NCBI GenBank assembly: GCA_963739615.1
Contig: CAVUBD010000037.1
Span: forward strand, 124,001 to 188,000
Direction: 5' to 3'
DNA: 64,000 nt
Origin: Palsa-504 sp963739615
GTDB lineage: Bacteria; Actinomycetota; Actinomycetes; Streptosporangiales; Streptosporangiaceae
Position numbers and translations under genes: made by a program. The notes beneath the pieces were generated by a model. The model ran no database searches. It was not told the origin of the DNA and saw nothing but the letters and a program-made list of their open reading frames with translations. Positions within the stretch are counted from its first letter, which is position 1. The number at the start of each line of letters is the position of its first letter. Positions 21,244 to 29,610 of the stretch are shown piece by piece.

Positions 21244-21912
21244 ATGGCGTCTGGTAAGCGGGCCTCAGGAGCATCGCTCTCACCCCCAGACGATGCTCCT
21301 GAGGCCCCAACCGGTGACCTGGAGGCCTCGACCGCTGACCCCAACGCCGAGACCGCCGACCCGCAAGCGCAGGCCAGGCTGATCTGCCTGCGGCTGCTGA
21401 CGGCTGCGCCCCGCACCAGGACGCAGCTGGCGCAGGCGATGAGCCGCCGCGGCGTGCCCGCCGACGCCGCCGAAACCGTGCTGAGCCGCTTCGCCGACGC
21501 CGGCCTGATCGACGACGCGGCGTTCGCCCGGGCCTGGGTCGAGTCCAGGCACCATGGCCGTGGGCTATCCCGGCGGACCCTCTCCGCCGAGCTCAGGCGC
21601 CGCGGTATCGAGAGCGAGGAGATCCGGGAAGCGGTCGGCACCCTCGACCCTGAGCAGGAGGTCGCTACCGCCCGGCGCCTCGTCGAGCAGAAACTGGCGA
21701 GCACTCGCGGTCGGCCGCCGGAGGCGCGCGCCCGGCAGGCGGCCGGCCTGCTCGCCCGGAAGGGCTATCCGCCGGGCCTGACCTTCAGGCTCATCAGGGA
21801 AGCCATGGAGCAGGAAGGCTCGGACGACGCCCTCGGCCTCGACCTGGACACCGAGCCGTACCTCGATCCCCCCGAAGAAGACGACACTCTCGAGCCCGGC
21901 TACTCGGTGTAA
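21244..21912 (+). CDS. recX: Regulatory protein RecX
   Basis: 222 residues; it starts 15 bases after the recA stop, in the same operon. RecX binds RecA filaments and limits their activity. The first 45 residues are an acidic, disordered extension. The core has the three-helix RecX repeats: RLLTAAPRTRTQLAQAMSRR, LIDDAAFARAWVESRHH-GRGLSRRTL and a third from ARARQAAGLLARKGYPPGL. An acidic tail ends the protein. Co-transcription with recA means SOS induction of both. Confidence 0.93.
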   Translation: MASGKRASGASLSPPDDAPEAPTGDLEASTADPNAETADPQAQARLICLRLLTAAPRTRTQLAQAMSRRGVPADAAETVLSRFADAGLIDDAAFARAWVESRHHGRGLSRRTLSAELRRRGIESEEIREAVGTLDPEQEVATARRLVEQKLASTRGRPPEARARQAAGLLARKGYPPGLTFRLIREAMEQEGSDDALGLDLDTEPYLDPPEEDDTLEPGYSV

Positions 21913-22049
21913 CCCCGCTGGCGGCCGAAGCTCCTCTGGGCGTCGCGTCAAAATCCTCGCCGCCGCACCGCGTTTTCGTCCCCAAAGCACTCGCACCTGG
22001 CACCCTTCGCCCGCAAGGCGTCTCGTTCGCGACGGTGAGAGATACTTTG

Positions 22050-22070
22050 CTTGATAAAAAGGTTATCAAG
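22050..22070. promoter_or_regulatory. Perfect AT-rich palindrome upstream of rny
   Basis: CTTGATAA (22050-22057), AAAGG, TTATCAAG (22063-22070): 8-bp perfect arms with a five-base centre. Its position (about 210 bases before rny) and AT-rich sequence suggest an operator rather than a terminator. TTGATA in the left arm and TTAACC at 22073 could also be -35 and -10 elements 16 bases apart, which would place the palindrome across the promoter. Confidence 0.55.
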
Positions 22071-22153
22071 CCTTAACCTCACGGCAGCGAGATGTTGGAT
22101 CATCCTGCACAAAACCAACGGAGGAGAAGCAGGAATATACGTTGCGTAGCCGG

Positions 22154-22225
22154 AGCTGACCTGAAGATCAGCTGACGAGCGGGTGTGGCGTGCTTCCGCT
22201 CGTACCAGGGCATAAACCCCTGGTA
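22154..22225 (+). promoter_or_regulatory. Three consecutive stem-loops in the rny leader
   Basis: Three short hairpins follow each other: AGCTGA/TCAGCT (22154-22173), ACGAGCGG/CCGCTCGT (22175-22203) and TACCAGGG/CCCTGGTA with loop CATAAAC (22203-22225). The second and third share one base and so may compete or stack. They lie 54 bases before the GTG start, in a 366-base gap without genes. This may be a structured 5' UTR controlling RNase Y synthesis, or an attenuator. No known riboswitch class is recognised. Confidence 0.45.
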
Positions 22226-22278
22226 CCAACGTCACAACACAAGGGTGCCCCGAGGGCTATGGACGGAAAGGGGTGACC

Positions 22279-23868
22279 GTGAGCAGCGGATTGTCGCTAG
22301 CGTTCATGGTGGTCGTGTTGCTCGCGGTGATATTCGCGTTCGGGGTTGTGTGGCGCAGAACCGCTAGTACCCCGAAGGAGGCACCCCAGGCCGACCGTAG
22401 CCAGCTCGAACAGGTCACCACCGAAGCCCAGCACATCCGGGCCCGTGCCGAGACCGAGGCCACCGGGATCCTCACGAGGGCCACGGAGGAAGCCGAGCAG
22501 GCCGCGCAGGGCCGCCGCGAAGTTGAAGAAGAGATCCGGGCGGTCAAGGACGAGGTGCGCGAGCTGCGCAGCGACCTCGAACGCCGTGAGACCCGCCTCG
22601 CCGACCGTGAGCAGCGGCTCGACGACGAGCTCAAGCGCATTGAAGTCCGTTCTCAAGCCCTCGACCAGCGCAAGCACGACATCGACCGGCGAGCCACCGA
22701 GCTTGACAGGCAGGACGCCGAACGCAGCAAGGAACTCGAGCGGGTCGCCGGGCTCACGGCCGACCAGGCCAGGTCCGAGCTGGTCGCCACGATCGAGAAC
22801 CAGGCCAAACGCGAAGCGGCGATCATCGTCAGGGACATCGAGCACGAGGCCAAGTCCGAAGGCGAGAAGCGCGCCCGCAAGATCGTCACGCTCGCGATCC
22901 AGCGGGTGGCCACCGAACAGACCAGCGAGTCCGTGGTCTCGGTGCTGCACCTGCCTGGCGATGAGATGAAGGGCCGCATCATCGGGCGCGAGGGCCGCAA
23001 TATAAGGGCCTTCGAGTCCGTAACCGGCGTCAACCTCATCATCGACGACACGCCGGAAGCGGTTCTCCTGTCCTGCTTCGATCCGGTGCGACGCGAGATC
23101 GCCCGGCTCACCCTGGAACGGCTGATCCTGGATGGCCGCATTCACCCGCAGCGGATCGAGGACGCCTACGAGCTCGGCAAGGCCGAGATCGAGCAGCTGT
23201 GCAAGCGGGCCGGCGAGGACGCCCTGGTCGAGCTCGGCATCACCGATATGCACCCGGAACTCGTCGATCTCCTCGGCCGCCTGCGGTACCGCACGTCGTA
23301 CGGGCAGAACGTGCTCCGGCACCTGGTCGAGTCCGCGCACATCGCCGGCATGATGGCCAGTGAGCTGCGGATCGACCCGCTGCTACTGAAGCGCTGCACG
23401 GTGCTGCACGACATCGGCAAGGCGCTCACCCACGAGGTCGAGGGCAGCCACGCGCTGATCGGCGCGGAGATCGCCCGCCGGTACGGGGAGCAGGAAGACG
23501 TGGTGCACGCCATCGAGGCGCATCACAACGAGGTCGAGGTCCGTACCGTCGAGGCGGTGCTCACCCAGGCCGCCGACGCGATCAGCGGCGGCCGGCCGGG
23601 CGCGCGCCGGGAGTCGCTCGAGATGTACGTCAAGCGCCTGGAGCGCCTGGAGCAGATCGCGGCCGGACGCGAAGGCGTCGAGAAGGTGTTCGCCATGCAG
23701 GCGGGCCGCGAGATCAGGGTCATGGTCAAGCCCGAACGCATCGACGACATCCAGGCCCAGGTCATCGCCCGCGACATCGCCAAGCAGGTGGAAGAGGAGC
23801 TGACCTACCCCGGCCAGATCCGCATCACCGTAGTGCGCGAGTCCCGGGCCACCGAATTCGCCCGCTGA
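22279..23868 (+). CDS. rny: Ribonuclease Y
   Basis: About 530 residues. GTG 22279 lies five to six bases after GGAAAGGGG; GTG 22273 two codons earlier is an alternative. RNase Y is a membrane-anchored endoribonuclease that starts mRNA decay. Layout: an N-terminal helix (LAFMVVVLLAVIFAFGVVW), a long charged coiled coil to about residue 200, the KH domain (GRIIGREGRNIRAFESVTG), and the HD domain with VLHDIGKAL and AIEAHHNEVE. It is full length with all catalytic residues. It sits between recX and miaB, as in many actinomycetes, and ends at a double-hairpin terminator. Confidence 0.95.
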   Translation: MSSGLSLAFMVVVLLAVIFAFGVVWRRTASTPKEAPQADRSQLEQVTTEAQHIRARAETEATGILTRATEEAEQAAQGRREVEEEIRAVKDEVRELRSDLERRETRLADREQRLDDELKRIEVRSQALDQRKHDIDRRATELDRQDAERSKELERVAGLTADQARSELVATIENQAKREAAIIVRDIEHEAKSEGEKRARKIVTLAIQRVATEQTSESVVSVLHLPGDEMKGRIIGREGRNIRAFESVTGVNLIIDDTPEAVLLSCFDPVRREIARLTLERLILDGRIHPQRIEDAYELGKAEIEQLCKRAGEDALVELGITDMHPELVDLLGRLRYRTSYGQNVLRHLVESAHIAGMMASELRIDPLLLKRCTVLHDIGKALTHEVEGSHALIGAEIARRYGEQEDVVHAIEAHHNEVEVRTVEAVLTQAADAISGGRPGARRESLEMYVKRLERLEQIAAGREGVEKVFAMQAGREIRVMVKPERIDDIQAQVIARDIAKQVEEELTYPGQIRITVVRESRATEFAR

Positions 23869-23876
23869 CCAGGGGT

Positions 23877-23928
23877 CCGGGGGGATGGGTCCCCCCGGTC
23901 GCGGGGGTTCCGGGGGGTCGCCCCCCGG
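23877..23928. terminator. Double GC hairpin between convergent rny and S9 peptidase (REP-like)
   Basis: The first hairpin is CCGGGGGGA-TGGG-TCCCCCCGG (23877-23898) and the second CCGGGGGG-TCG-CCCCCCGG (23910-23928). The peptidase stop begins at 23930-23932. It fits a bidirectional terminator. The second half, from GGGGGTTCCGGGGGG to CCCCCCGGGCTA, is almost identical to the element inside lhr at 9917-9961, so this is a dispersed repeat as well as a terminator. Confidence 0.75.
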
Positions 23929-23929
23929 G

Positions 23930-25852
23930 CTAGCAGAGCGGCACCGGCCGAACGCCGGGCGGGATAAAGCCCATGATCTGGCCGTAGAAGGACAGTTCGG
24001 CCTCCAGGCTGGCCACGATATTCTCCGCCTTCCTGAACCCGTGCGACTCGCCCGCGAAGGCGATGTACGCGTAGGGGATGGCGTGCGCGGCCAGGTCCGC
24101 GGCGATCGACTCGGCCTGCGCGGGCGGGACGACCGGGTCGTCTAGTCCCTGCAGCAGCAGCACCGGGCAGGTGGCGTCGGTCACGTGCCCGACCGGTGCC
24201 CGGGCGGCGTATAGCGCCTCGCTCTCGGGCAGCGGCCCGATCAGCCCGTCCAGGTACCGGGATTCGAAGTCGTGGGTCTGCTCCGCGAATTCCCGCAGTT
24301 CGCTCACGCCGAAGTAGGACGTCGCGACCGCGAAGACCCGGCCCGGCCCGCCGCTTCCCGGCCCGCCGCCGGCCGGTCCGGCCAGGCCGGCCAGGCCGAT
24401 GCCGGACGTGACGGCGGCCAGCGCGGTCCACCCGCCGGCCGACCCGCCGCGGATCCCGAGCCGCTTCCCGTCCGCCTCGCCCGCCTCGGCCAGCGCGAGG
24501 GCGGCCGTCATCACGTCGGCCACGTCGACGATGCCCCACTGGCCGCGCAGCCGTTCGCGGTAGGCACGGCCGTACCCGCTCGAGCCGCCGTAGTTCACGT
24601 CGATGATCCCGATGCCCCGGCTGGTGAAGAACGCCTTCTCCAGGTCGAGCCGGGGCACGACATGCGCCGTGGGGCCGCCGTGTACCCAGACGATGTAGGG
24701 CGGCCGCTCGCTGTCCGGCCCCTTGACCGAGGGGTTGGCCGGCGGGTAGATCAGCGCGTGCACGACCGAGCCGGACGGCCCTGTCAGCCGGGCCGGGCGC
24801 GGTACCGGCAGGTAGGCGGCGTCGGGCAGGCCGTCAGCGCTGCGTCTCACTTCGCGCGCCTGCGCCGCCGGGCCCGCGGCCGGGACGTCCACGGCGATCA
24901 CGGTCATCGGCACCGCCGGGCCGCCCGCGATGGTGGTGACGGTCCGGCGATGCGCGGAGCGCGGCAGGTAACTCCGGTCCTCCCAGCGTCTCGCCGGTTC
25001 CGGCACCACGGCGAGGCGCCGCCAGCAGCGCGAGGGCTGGCACAGCGGACGGGGGAAGTTCAGCAGGTCAGCCAGGTAGAGATTCCACCAGCCGGACCGG
25101 TCCGAGATCACGTACAGGCTCCGGTCGTCCCGCCACACCGGGGCCAGCACGGACTCGGCGTCGCCGCCCATGAGCAGCTGCTGCTGGCTCTTGTCGCCAG
25201 CCGGCCCGCGATCATCCAGCGAGGCGACCCTCAGCTCGGTGCCGTCCCACGGCATCCGGGGGTGATCCCAGCAGATCCAGGCCAGCCGGGTGCCGTCCGG
25301 GGACGGAGTCGGGTAGGCGTAGAAGTCCGAGCCGCTGACGAGCACCCGGACCGCGCCGGGATCGGCCGCGGCCGAGCCATCCAGGGGGACCGCCACGATG
25401 CCGCGGGTGATCCGGCCGCCCGCGTGCCGCTCCCGCACGCACCAGATGTCGTCACCGCCGGGAGCGAGCACGAAGTCGGCGAACCGGTCGGCGATATCGT
25501 CATCGGGCGCCGCGGTCAGCGGTTCCGGCGCGCCGCCGCCCTCGGCACGGTAGAGCCGCTGGTCAGCAAAGTTCGCGAAGATGAACCCGTCGGTCAGCGG
25601 CAGGTACGACTTGCCGCCGTATTCGTGTACCCGGGTCCGGGCGTTCCACGGCATCGGGAGCAGGTCACGGCTGATCCCGTCCGGTCCCTGGCTGACCACG
25701 GCCAGCCGCCCGCCTTCCGACGGCCGCGACTCCTGCCACCACACGGCCGGGCCCGCGAGGGTCGGGAACGCGAGCCCGACTTGCTTGCGGGCGACGTCGG
25801 CGCCCTCGATCGGAGAGGGCCATTCGCCGTAGATGTGCGTTTCCGTAGCCAT
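23930..25852 (-). CDS. S9 family prolyl oligopeptidase-like serine peptidase
   Basis: 640 residues from ATG 25852. An N-terminal beta-propeller region (NARTRVHEYGGKSYLPL, then TPSPDGTRLAWICWDH) is followed by the alpha/beta-hydrolase catalytic domain: HGGPTAHVVPRLD, nucleophile elbow GIRGGSAGGWTAL (Ser), GLDDPVVPPAQAE (Asp) and FAGESHGFRK (His). It probably cleaves short peptides in the cytoplasm or periplasm; no signal peptide is seen. The stretch around residues 290-345 (FPRPLCQPSRCWRRLAVVPE...) does not look like propeller sequence and seems shorter than expected, so a small deletion or a compensated double frameshift there is possible. It is encoded divergently from miaB, with only 64 bases between the starts. 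Confidence 0.83.
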   Translation of the reverse strand: MATETHIYGEWPSPIEGADVARKQVGLAFPTLAGPAVWWQESRPSEGGRLAVVSQGPDGISRDLLPMPWNARTRVHEYGGKSYLPLTDGFIFANFADQRLYRAEGGGAPEPLTAAPDDDIADRFADFVLAPGGDDIWCVRERHAGGRITRGIVAVPLDGSAAADPGAVRVLVSGSDFYAYPTPSPDGTRLAWICWDHPRMPWDGTELRVASLDDRGPAGDKSQQQLLMGGDAESVLAPVWRDDRSLYVISDRSGWWNLYLADLLNFPRPLCQPSRCWRRLAVVPEPARRWEDRSYLPRSAHRRTVTTIAGGPAVPMTVIAVDVPAAGPAAQAREVRRSADGLPDAAYLPVPRPARLTGPSGSVVHALIYPPANPSVKGPDSERPPYIVWVHGGPTAHVVPRLDLEKAFFTSRGIGIIDVNYGGSSGYGRAYRERLRGQWGIVDVADVMTAALALAEAGEADGKRLGIRGGSAGGWTALAAVTSGIGLAGLAGPAGGGPGSGGPGRVFAVATSYFGVSELREFAEQTHDFESRYLDGLIGPLPESEALYAARAPVGHVTDATCPVLLLQGLDDPVVPPAQAESIAADLAAHAIPYAYIAFAGESHGFRKAENIVASLEAELSFYGQIMGFIPPGVRPVPLC

Positions 25853-25904
25853 TTGCATACAGATATCATGCCGGACGCCGGCGGTCCTCATGACCGCGGA
25901 CCCC

Positions 25905-25910
25905 TATCCT
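25905..25910 (+). promoter_or_regulatory. Candidate -10 element of miaB (leaderless start)
   Basis: TATCCT lies seven bases before GTG 25917, and no Shine-Dalgarno sequence precedes that codon. This spacing is what a leaderless actinobacterial mRNA would show. Weak evidence, from spacing only. Confidence 0.35.
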
Positions 25911-25916
25911 GGTCGT

Positions 25917-27431
25917 GTGGCAGCAGCGGTGAGGACCTACCAGATTCGCACCTACGGGTGCCAGATGAACGCGCATGACTCCGAGCGCCTGGCGGGCCTG
26001 CTCGACGAGGCGGGTTACCAGCGGGTCCGCGAGGGCGAGACCCCGGACGTGGTGGTGTTCAACACCTGCGCCGTCCGGGAGAACGCGGCGGACCGGCTGT
26101 ACGGGAACCTGGGGCACCTGCTGCCGCAGAAGAAGAACGGCATGCAGATCGCGGTGGGCGGCTGCCTGGCCCAGATGGAGCGCACCAAGATCACGCAGCG
26201 GGCGCCGTGGGTCGACGTGGTCTACGGCACGCACAACATGGGCTCGCTGCCCGCCCTGCTCGAGCGGGCCCGGGTCAGGCACGAGGCGCAGGCCGAGTTC
26301 GCCGAGACGCTGGAGACGTTCCCCTCGCTGCTGCCCGCCCGGCGCGAGTCGGTCTACTCGGCCTGGGTCGCGATCTCGGTGGGCTGCAATAACACCTGCA
26401 CGTTCTGCATCGTGCCGAGCCTGCGCGGCAAGGAGAAGGACCGCCGGCCCGGCGACATCCTCGGCGAGATCCGGGCACTAGTCGCCGACGGGGTGCTCGA
26501 GGTCACCCTCCTCGGCCAGAACGTGAACTCCTACGGCGCCGAGTTCGGCGACCGGACCGCGTTCGGCAAGCTGCTGCGCGGCTGCGGCGAGATCGACGGC
26601 CTGGAGCGCGTCCGCTTCACCTCCCCGCACCCCAGGGATTTCACCGACGACGTCATCGACGCGATGGCCGAGACCCCGAACGTCATGCCCAGCCTGCACA
26701 TGCCGCTGCAGTCCGGTTCCGACACCGTGCTGAAGGCGATGCGCCGCGCCTACCGCCGGGACCGCTACCTGGCCATCCTGGACCGGGTCCGGGCCAGCAT
26801 CCCGGACGCCGCTATCACCACCGACATCATCGTCGGCTTCCCCGGCGAGACCGAGCAGGACTTCGCCGGCACCCTGGACCTGGTACGCCAGGCCAGGTTC
26901 GCCGGCGCGTTCACCTTCCGCTACTCGATCCGCCCGGGCACCCCGGCGGCCACCATGGACGCCCAGGTGCCCGCGGCCACCGTGCAGGAACGCTACGAGC
27001 GGCTCACCGCCCTGGTCGAGGAGACCACCTACGCGGAGAACCAGAAGCTAGCCGGCGCCACCGTCGAGGTCCTGGTCGCCGAGGGCGAGGGCCGCAAGGA
27101 CGCCGCCACCCACCGCCTGTCCGGCCGCGCCCGCGACAACCGCCTGGTCCACTTCACCCCGCAAGCCCCCCCGCCCCGCCCGGACGCGCCCCGCCCGGAC
27201 GCGGCCCGCCCAGGCGCCCCCCGCCCCGGCAACGTCGTCACCGTCACCGTCACCCGCGGCGCCCCCCATTACCTGCTCTCCGACGCAGCCCCCCTGTCCG
27301 TCCGCCGCACCCGCGCCGGCGACGCCTGGCAAGCCGCCGCCAGTTCCGTCACGCCGGCCCCCGCGGCCGCGGCATCCGCCGGGGCTCTCGTCCTCCTCGG
27401 CATGCCCGCGCGCCACCATTCCGGCGCTTAG
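25917..27431 (+). CDS. miaB: tRNA-2-methylthio-N6-dimethylallyladenosine synthase MiaB
   Basis: Adds the 2-methylthio group to i6A37 of tRNAs, after MiaA. About 504 residues from GTG 25917 (in-frame ATG 25890 is an alternative). The methylthiotransferase domain has its three auxiliary-cluster cysteines in RTYGCQMNAHDSER, NTCAVRENA and VGGCLAQ. The radical-SAM motif is SVGCNNTCTFCIVPSLRGKE (CxxxCxxC). The TRAM domain at the C-terminus is split by a low-complexity Pro/Arg/Asp insert (RPDAPRPDA type, about 27,170-27,230), and an Ala-rich extension follows. Normally miaA is close by; here it lies 5.4 kb downstream. Confidence 0.95.
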   Translation: MAAAVRTYQIRTYGCQMNAHDSERLAGLLDEAGYQRVREGETPDVVVFNTCAVRENAADRLYGNLGHLLPQKKNGMQIAVGGCLAQMERTKITQRAPWVDVVYGTHNMGSLPALLERARVRHEAQAEFAETLETFPSLLPARRESVYSAWVAISVGCNNTCTFCIVPSLRGKEKDRRPGDILGEIRALVADGVLEVTLLGQNVNSYGAEFGDRTAFGKLLRGCGEIDGLERVRFTSPHPRDFTDDVIDAMAETPNVMPSLHMPLQSGSDTVLKAMRRAYRRDRYLAILDRVRASIPDAAITTDIIVGFPGETEQDFAGTLDLVRQARFAGAFTFRYSIRPGTPAATMDAQVPAATVQERYERLTALVEETTYAENQKLAGATVEVLVAEGEGRKDAATHRLSGRARDNRLVHFTPQAPPPRPDAPRPDAARPGAPRPGNVVTVTVTRGAPHYLLSDAAPLSVRRTRAGDAWQAAASSVTPAPAAAASAGALVLLGMPARHHSGA

Positions 27432-27432
27432 C

Positions 27433-27637
27433 TCAGACCGGCGAGGCGTGGGTGACGGCGTCGATCGCCTGGCGGATCACGTCGGTGACGGCCTGCGGCT
27501 GGGAAGATGGCCTGCACCGCGATCCCGGCGGCTTGCAGTTGTCCGGCCACGTCGTTCCAGCCTGAGCTGTCGGCGAACGCGCCGTGGACGAGGGCGACGG
27601 TGGGGCGGGAGCTGGCGGCGGCAGTGGCGTCGGTCAT
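27433..27637 (-). pseudogene. Alpha/beta hydrolase deletion derivative
   Basis: AGGAGG precedes ATG 27637. The first 45 codons are a good hydrolase N-terminus (RPTVALVHGAFADSSGWNDV, AAGIAVQAIFP). The sequence then shifts frame and goes straight to the family C-terminus QAVTDVIRQAIDAVTHASPV, ending at TGA 27433-27435. The nucleophile elbow and nearly all of the catalytic domain (roughly 170 residues) are gone. It is the last member of a three-gene minus-strand group with the cupin and the intact hydrolase. Confidence 0.7.
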
Positions 27638-27667
27638 GAGGTTCCTCCTGGGTGGCGCAGGGGTGTT

Positions 27668-28051
27668 TCACCGGTTCTGCGGCTCCCCGGTGAACGAGGC
27701 CAGTGGCTGCCCGGCCTCGACGATGTAGGTGGACAGCATGTGTCCCGTGCCGGGGCCGATGTCACGCGCGTTGTGGGGCGTGCGGGGCGGGATGAGGAAG
27801 CCGTCGCCGGCGCGCAGGGTGAGGGTGGCCCGCCCGTCGATAGCCATCTCCACCGTCCCGGCGACGATGTACCCGACCTCCTCGCCGGGATGGGTGTGCC
27901 AGCCCGATTCCACGCCGACCGGGATTTCGGTGAGTACCTGCACGATCTCCCGCCCGGGCATCGAAGACGGGCCGTGCTGGATCTCGGTGCGCTTGAGCGT
28001 GCTGGCCAGCGCGTCGCGCGGCGGCTGCGGGCTGGTGGCCGGATAGGTCAC
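27668..28051 (-). CDS. Cupin domain protein
   Basis: 127 residues from GTG 28051, with AAGGAGA five bases upstream. One cupin barrel: motif 1 SGWHTHPGEEVGYIVAGTVE (two His, Glu) and motif 2 GDGFLIPPRTPHNARD (His). The metal ligands are complete, so it probably binds a divalent metal. Such small cupins beside alpha/beta hydrolases often serve small-molecule detoxification, but no substrate can be named. It lies 67 bases downstream of the intact hydrolase, in the same operon. Confidence 0.82.
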   Translation of the reverse strand: MTYPATSPQPPRDALASTLKRTEIQHGPSSMPGREIVQVLTEIPVGVESGWHTHPGEEVGYIVAGTVEMAIDGRATLTLRAGDGFLIPPRTPHNARDIGPGTGHMLSTYIVEAGQPLASFTGEPQNR

Positions 28052-28118
28052 GAGGGTCTCCTTGACCGAGGTGCCGGGGCTCGCGGCGCGGGCGGCGGCA
28101 CGAGCCCCGGCCGGAGGG

Positions 28119-28940
28119 CTAGCTTCGCAGGAAGGCCAGCAGGTCGGCGTTGAGCCGGTCCTGGTGGGTGTCCATCAGGCCGTGCGGCGCGCCTGGATAG
28201 TAGATCTCCACCGCGCCCTTGATGAGCTGGGCCGATTTGTGCGCCGAGTCCTTGACCGGGACGATCTGGTCGTCCTCGCCGTGCAGCACCAGGGTCGGCA
28301 CGTCGAACTTCTGGAGGTCCCCGGTGAAGTCGGTCTCGGAGAAGGCCTTGATGCTCAGGTAGGCGTTCTTGAGGCCGGACTGCATGCTCCACAGCCAGAA
28401 CTGGTCAAGCACGCCCTGCGAGACCTTGGCGCCCGGCCGGTTCGCGCCGTAGAACGGCGTGGCCAGGTCCTTGTAGAACTGCGACCGGTCCTTGACCAGG
28501 CCCTCGCGCAGGCCGTCGAACACCTCGATCGGCAGGCCCTCCGGGTTGGCGTCTGACCGCACCATGATGGGCGGTACCGCGGAGACGAGGACCGCCTTGG
28601 CGACACGCCCGGTCCCGTGGCGGCCGATGTAGCGGGCGACCTCACCGCCACCGGTGGAATGGCCGACCAGCGTGGCGTCCCGCAGGTCGAGCGCCTCGAT
28701 CACGGCGGCGAGATCGTCGGCGTAGCCGTCCATGTCGTTGCCGGATGCGGCCTGGCTGGACCGGCCGTGGCCGCGCCGGTCGTGCGCGACCACGCGGTAC
28801 CCGTTGTCCGCGAGGAAATGCAGCTGGGCGTCCCACGCGTCGGCGCTCAGCGGCCAGCCATGTGAGAACGTCACGACCGGGCCGCTGCCCCAGTCCTTGT
28901 AGTAGATGTCGGTGCCGTCCTTGGTGGTGATGATGCTCAT
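28119..28940 (-). CDS. Alpha/beta hydrolase, non-heme chloroperoxidase/arylesterase type
   Basis: 273 residues; ATG 28940 with GGAAAGG four bases upstream. Features: the oxyanion region TFSHGWPLSADAWD, HDRRGHGRSSQ, nucleophile elbow VGHSTGGGEVARY (Ser near residue 95), LHGEDDQIVP (Asp) and PGAPHGLMDTH (His). This is the cofactor-free perhydrolase/esterase family. Full length and apparently functional. It is the first gene of the hydrolase-cupin-hydrolase relic operon. The frame is open upstream to 29747, but that part has no ribosome site and no similarity. Confidence 0.88.
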   Translation of the reverse strand: MSIITTKDGTDIYYKDWGSGPVVTFSHGWPLSADAWDAQLHFLADNGYRVVAHDRRGHGRSSQAASGNDMDGYADDLAAVIEALDLRDATLVGHSTGGGEVARYIGRHGTGRVAKAVLVSAVPPIMVRSDANPEGLPIEVFDGLREGLVKDRSQFYKDLATPFYGANRPGAKVSQGVLDQFWLWSMQSGLKNAYLSIKAFSETDFTGDLQKFDVPTLVLHGEDDQIVPVKDSAHKSAQLIKGAVEIYYPGAPHGLMDTHQDRLNADLLAFLRS

Positions 28941-29244
28941 TGCGCCTTTCCTTTTCCTGTGGTGTGCGCCGGGAACCGGGTTGGCCCCCGGCCGGCCGCG
29001 GGGCAGGCACTGGCATGGCCGGACTGCTTGGCGACGGGTGCCGACGGCACCGGGTTGGGCGATGGCGTCCGGGGAGTCCGAGGCTCGCTGCGGCTGGAGT
29101 GGCCCGTCCTGCCCTCCTCCGGACGGGACGGGCTGACGTCTGCAAGCCTGCCTGGCGCGGGTGCCTCCTGGCAGGCCCGCTGGCCGGAATACGTTTCTGG
29201 CTAGCCCTACCCTCATCCGGCTGGCATGCTGGGAGAATGCGTCG
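28941..29244. other. Intergenic region between divergent hydrolase and response-regulator genes
   Basis: About 300 GC-rich bases. No gene or clear repeat was found. TACCCT near 29207 could be a -10 element for the response-regulator operon. Confidence 0.4.
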
Positions 29245-29604
29245 ATGCCCCGATTGCTGCTCGTCGTCGACGACGACCCTGCTTTCCGGGACCTGGCCGC
29301 GCGGGTTCTGAGGGGCTGGGGGCATGTGGTGATCGGCGAGGCCGGAAGCGCCGCGGAGGCGCTGGCGCGTGCCGCCGAGCTGCGCCCCGACATGGCGCTG
29401 GTCGACATCGGGCTACCCGACGGTGACGGCTTTTCCCTCACGGCGCAACTGGTGACGATGCCCTGGCCGGTGCGGGTCATCCTGATCTCCGCCGATGACG
29501 ACCGGGCGAACGCCCGTGCTGCCCGCCGGGCCGGGGCCAGCGGTTTCCTGCCGAAGGATGAGCTGACGGGCAATGTGCTTCGGCAGCTTATCGAGGAAGG
29601 CTGA
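29245..29604 (+). CDS. Stand-alone response-regulator receiver domain
   Basis: 119 residues from ATG 29245 (GGGAGA nine bases upstream). A single CheY-like receiver: acidic pair VVDDDPAFRD, phospho-acceptor Asp in MALVDIGLPDGDGFS, Thr/Ser switch in VILISADDD and the conserved Lys in GFLPKDEL. No output domain. The next start (29611) follows immediately, so it belongs with the LuxR-type regulator and kinase downstream and may be a phosphate shuttle or sink for that system. Confidence 0.87.
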   Translation: MPRLLLVVDDDPAFRDLAARVLRGWGHVVIGEAGSAAEALARAAELRPDMALVDIGLPDGDGFSLTAQLVTMPWPVRVILISADDDRANARAARRAGASGFLPKDELTGNVLRQLIEEG

Positions 29605-29610
29605 GCGGCG

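Noticed and set aside
24272..25978. Plus-strand open frame of 568 codons opposite the S9 peptidase
   Set aside because: Antisense composition effect; the minus strand has the complete Ser-Asp-His triad.
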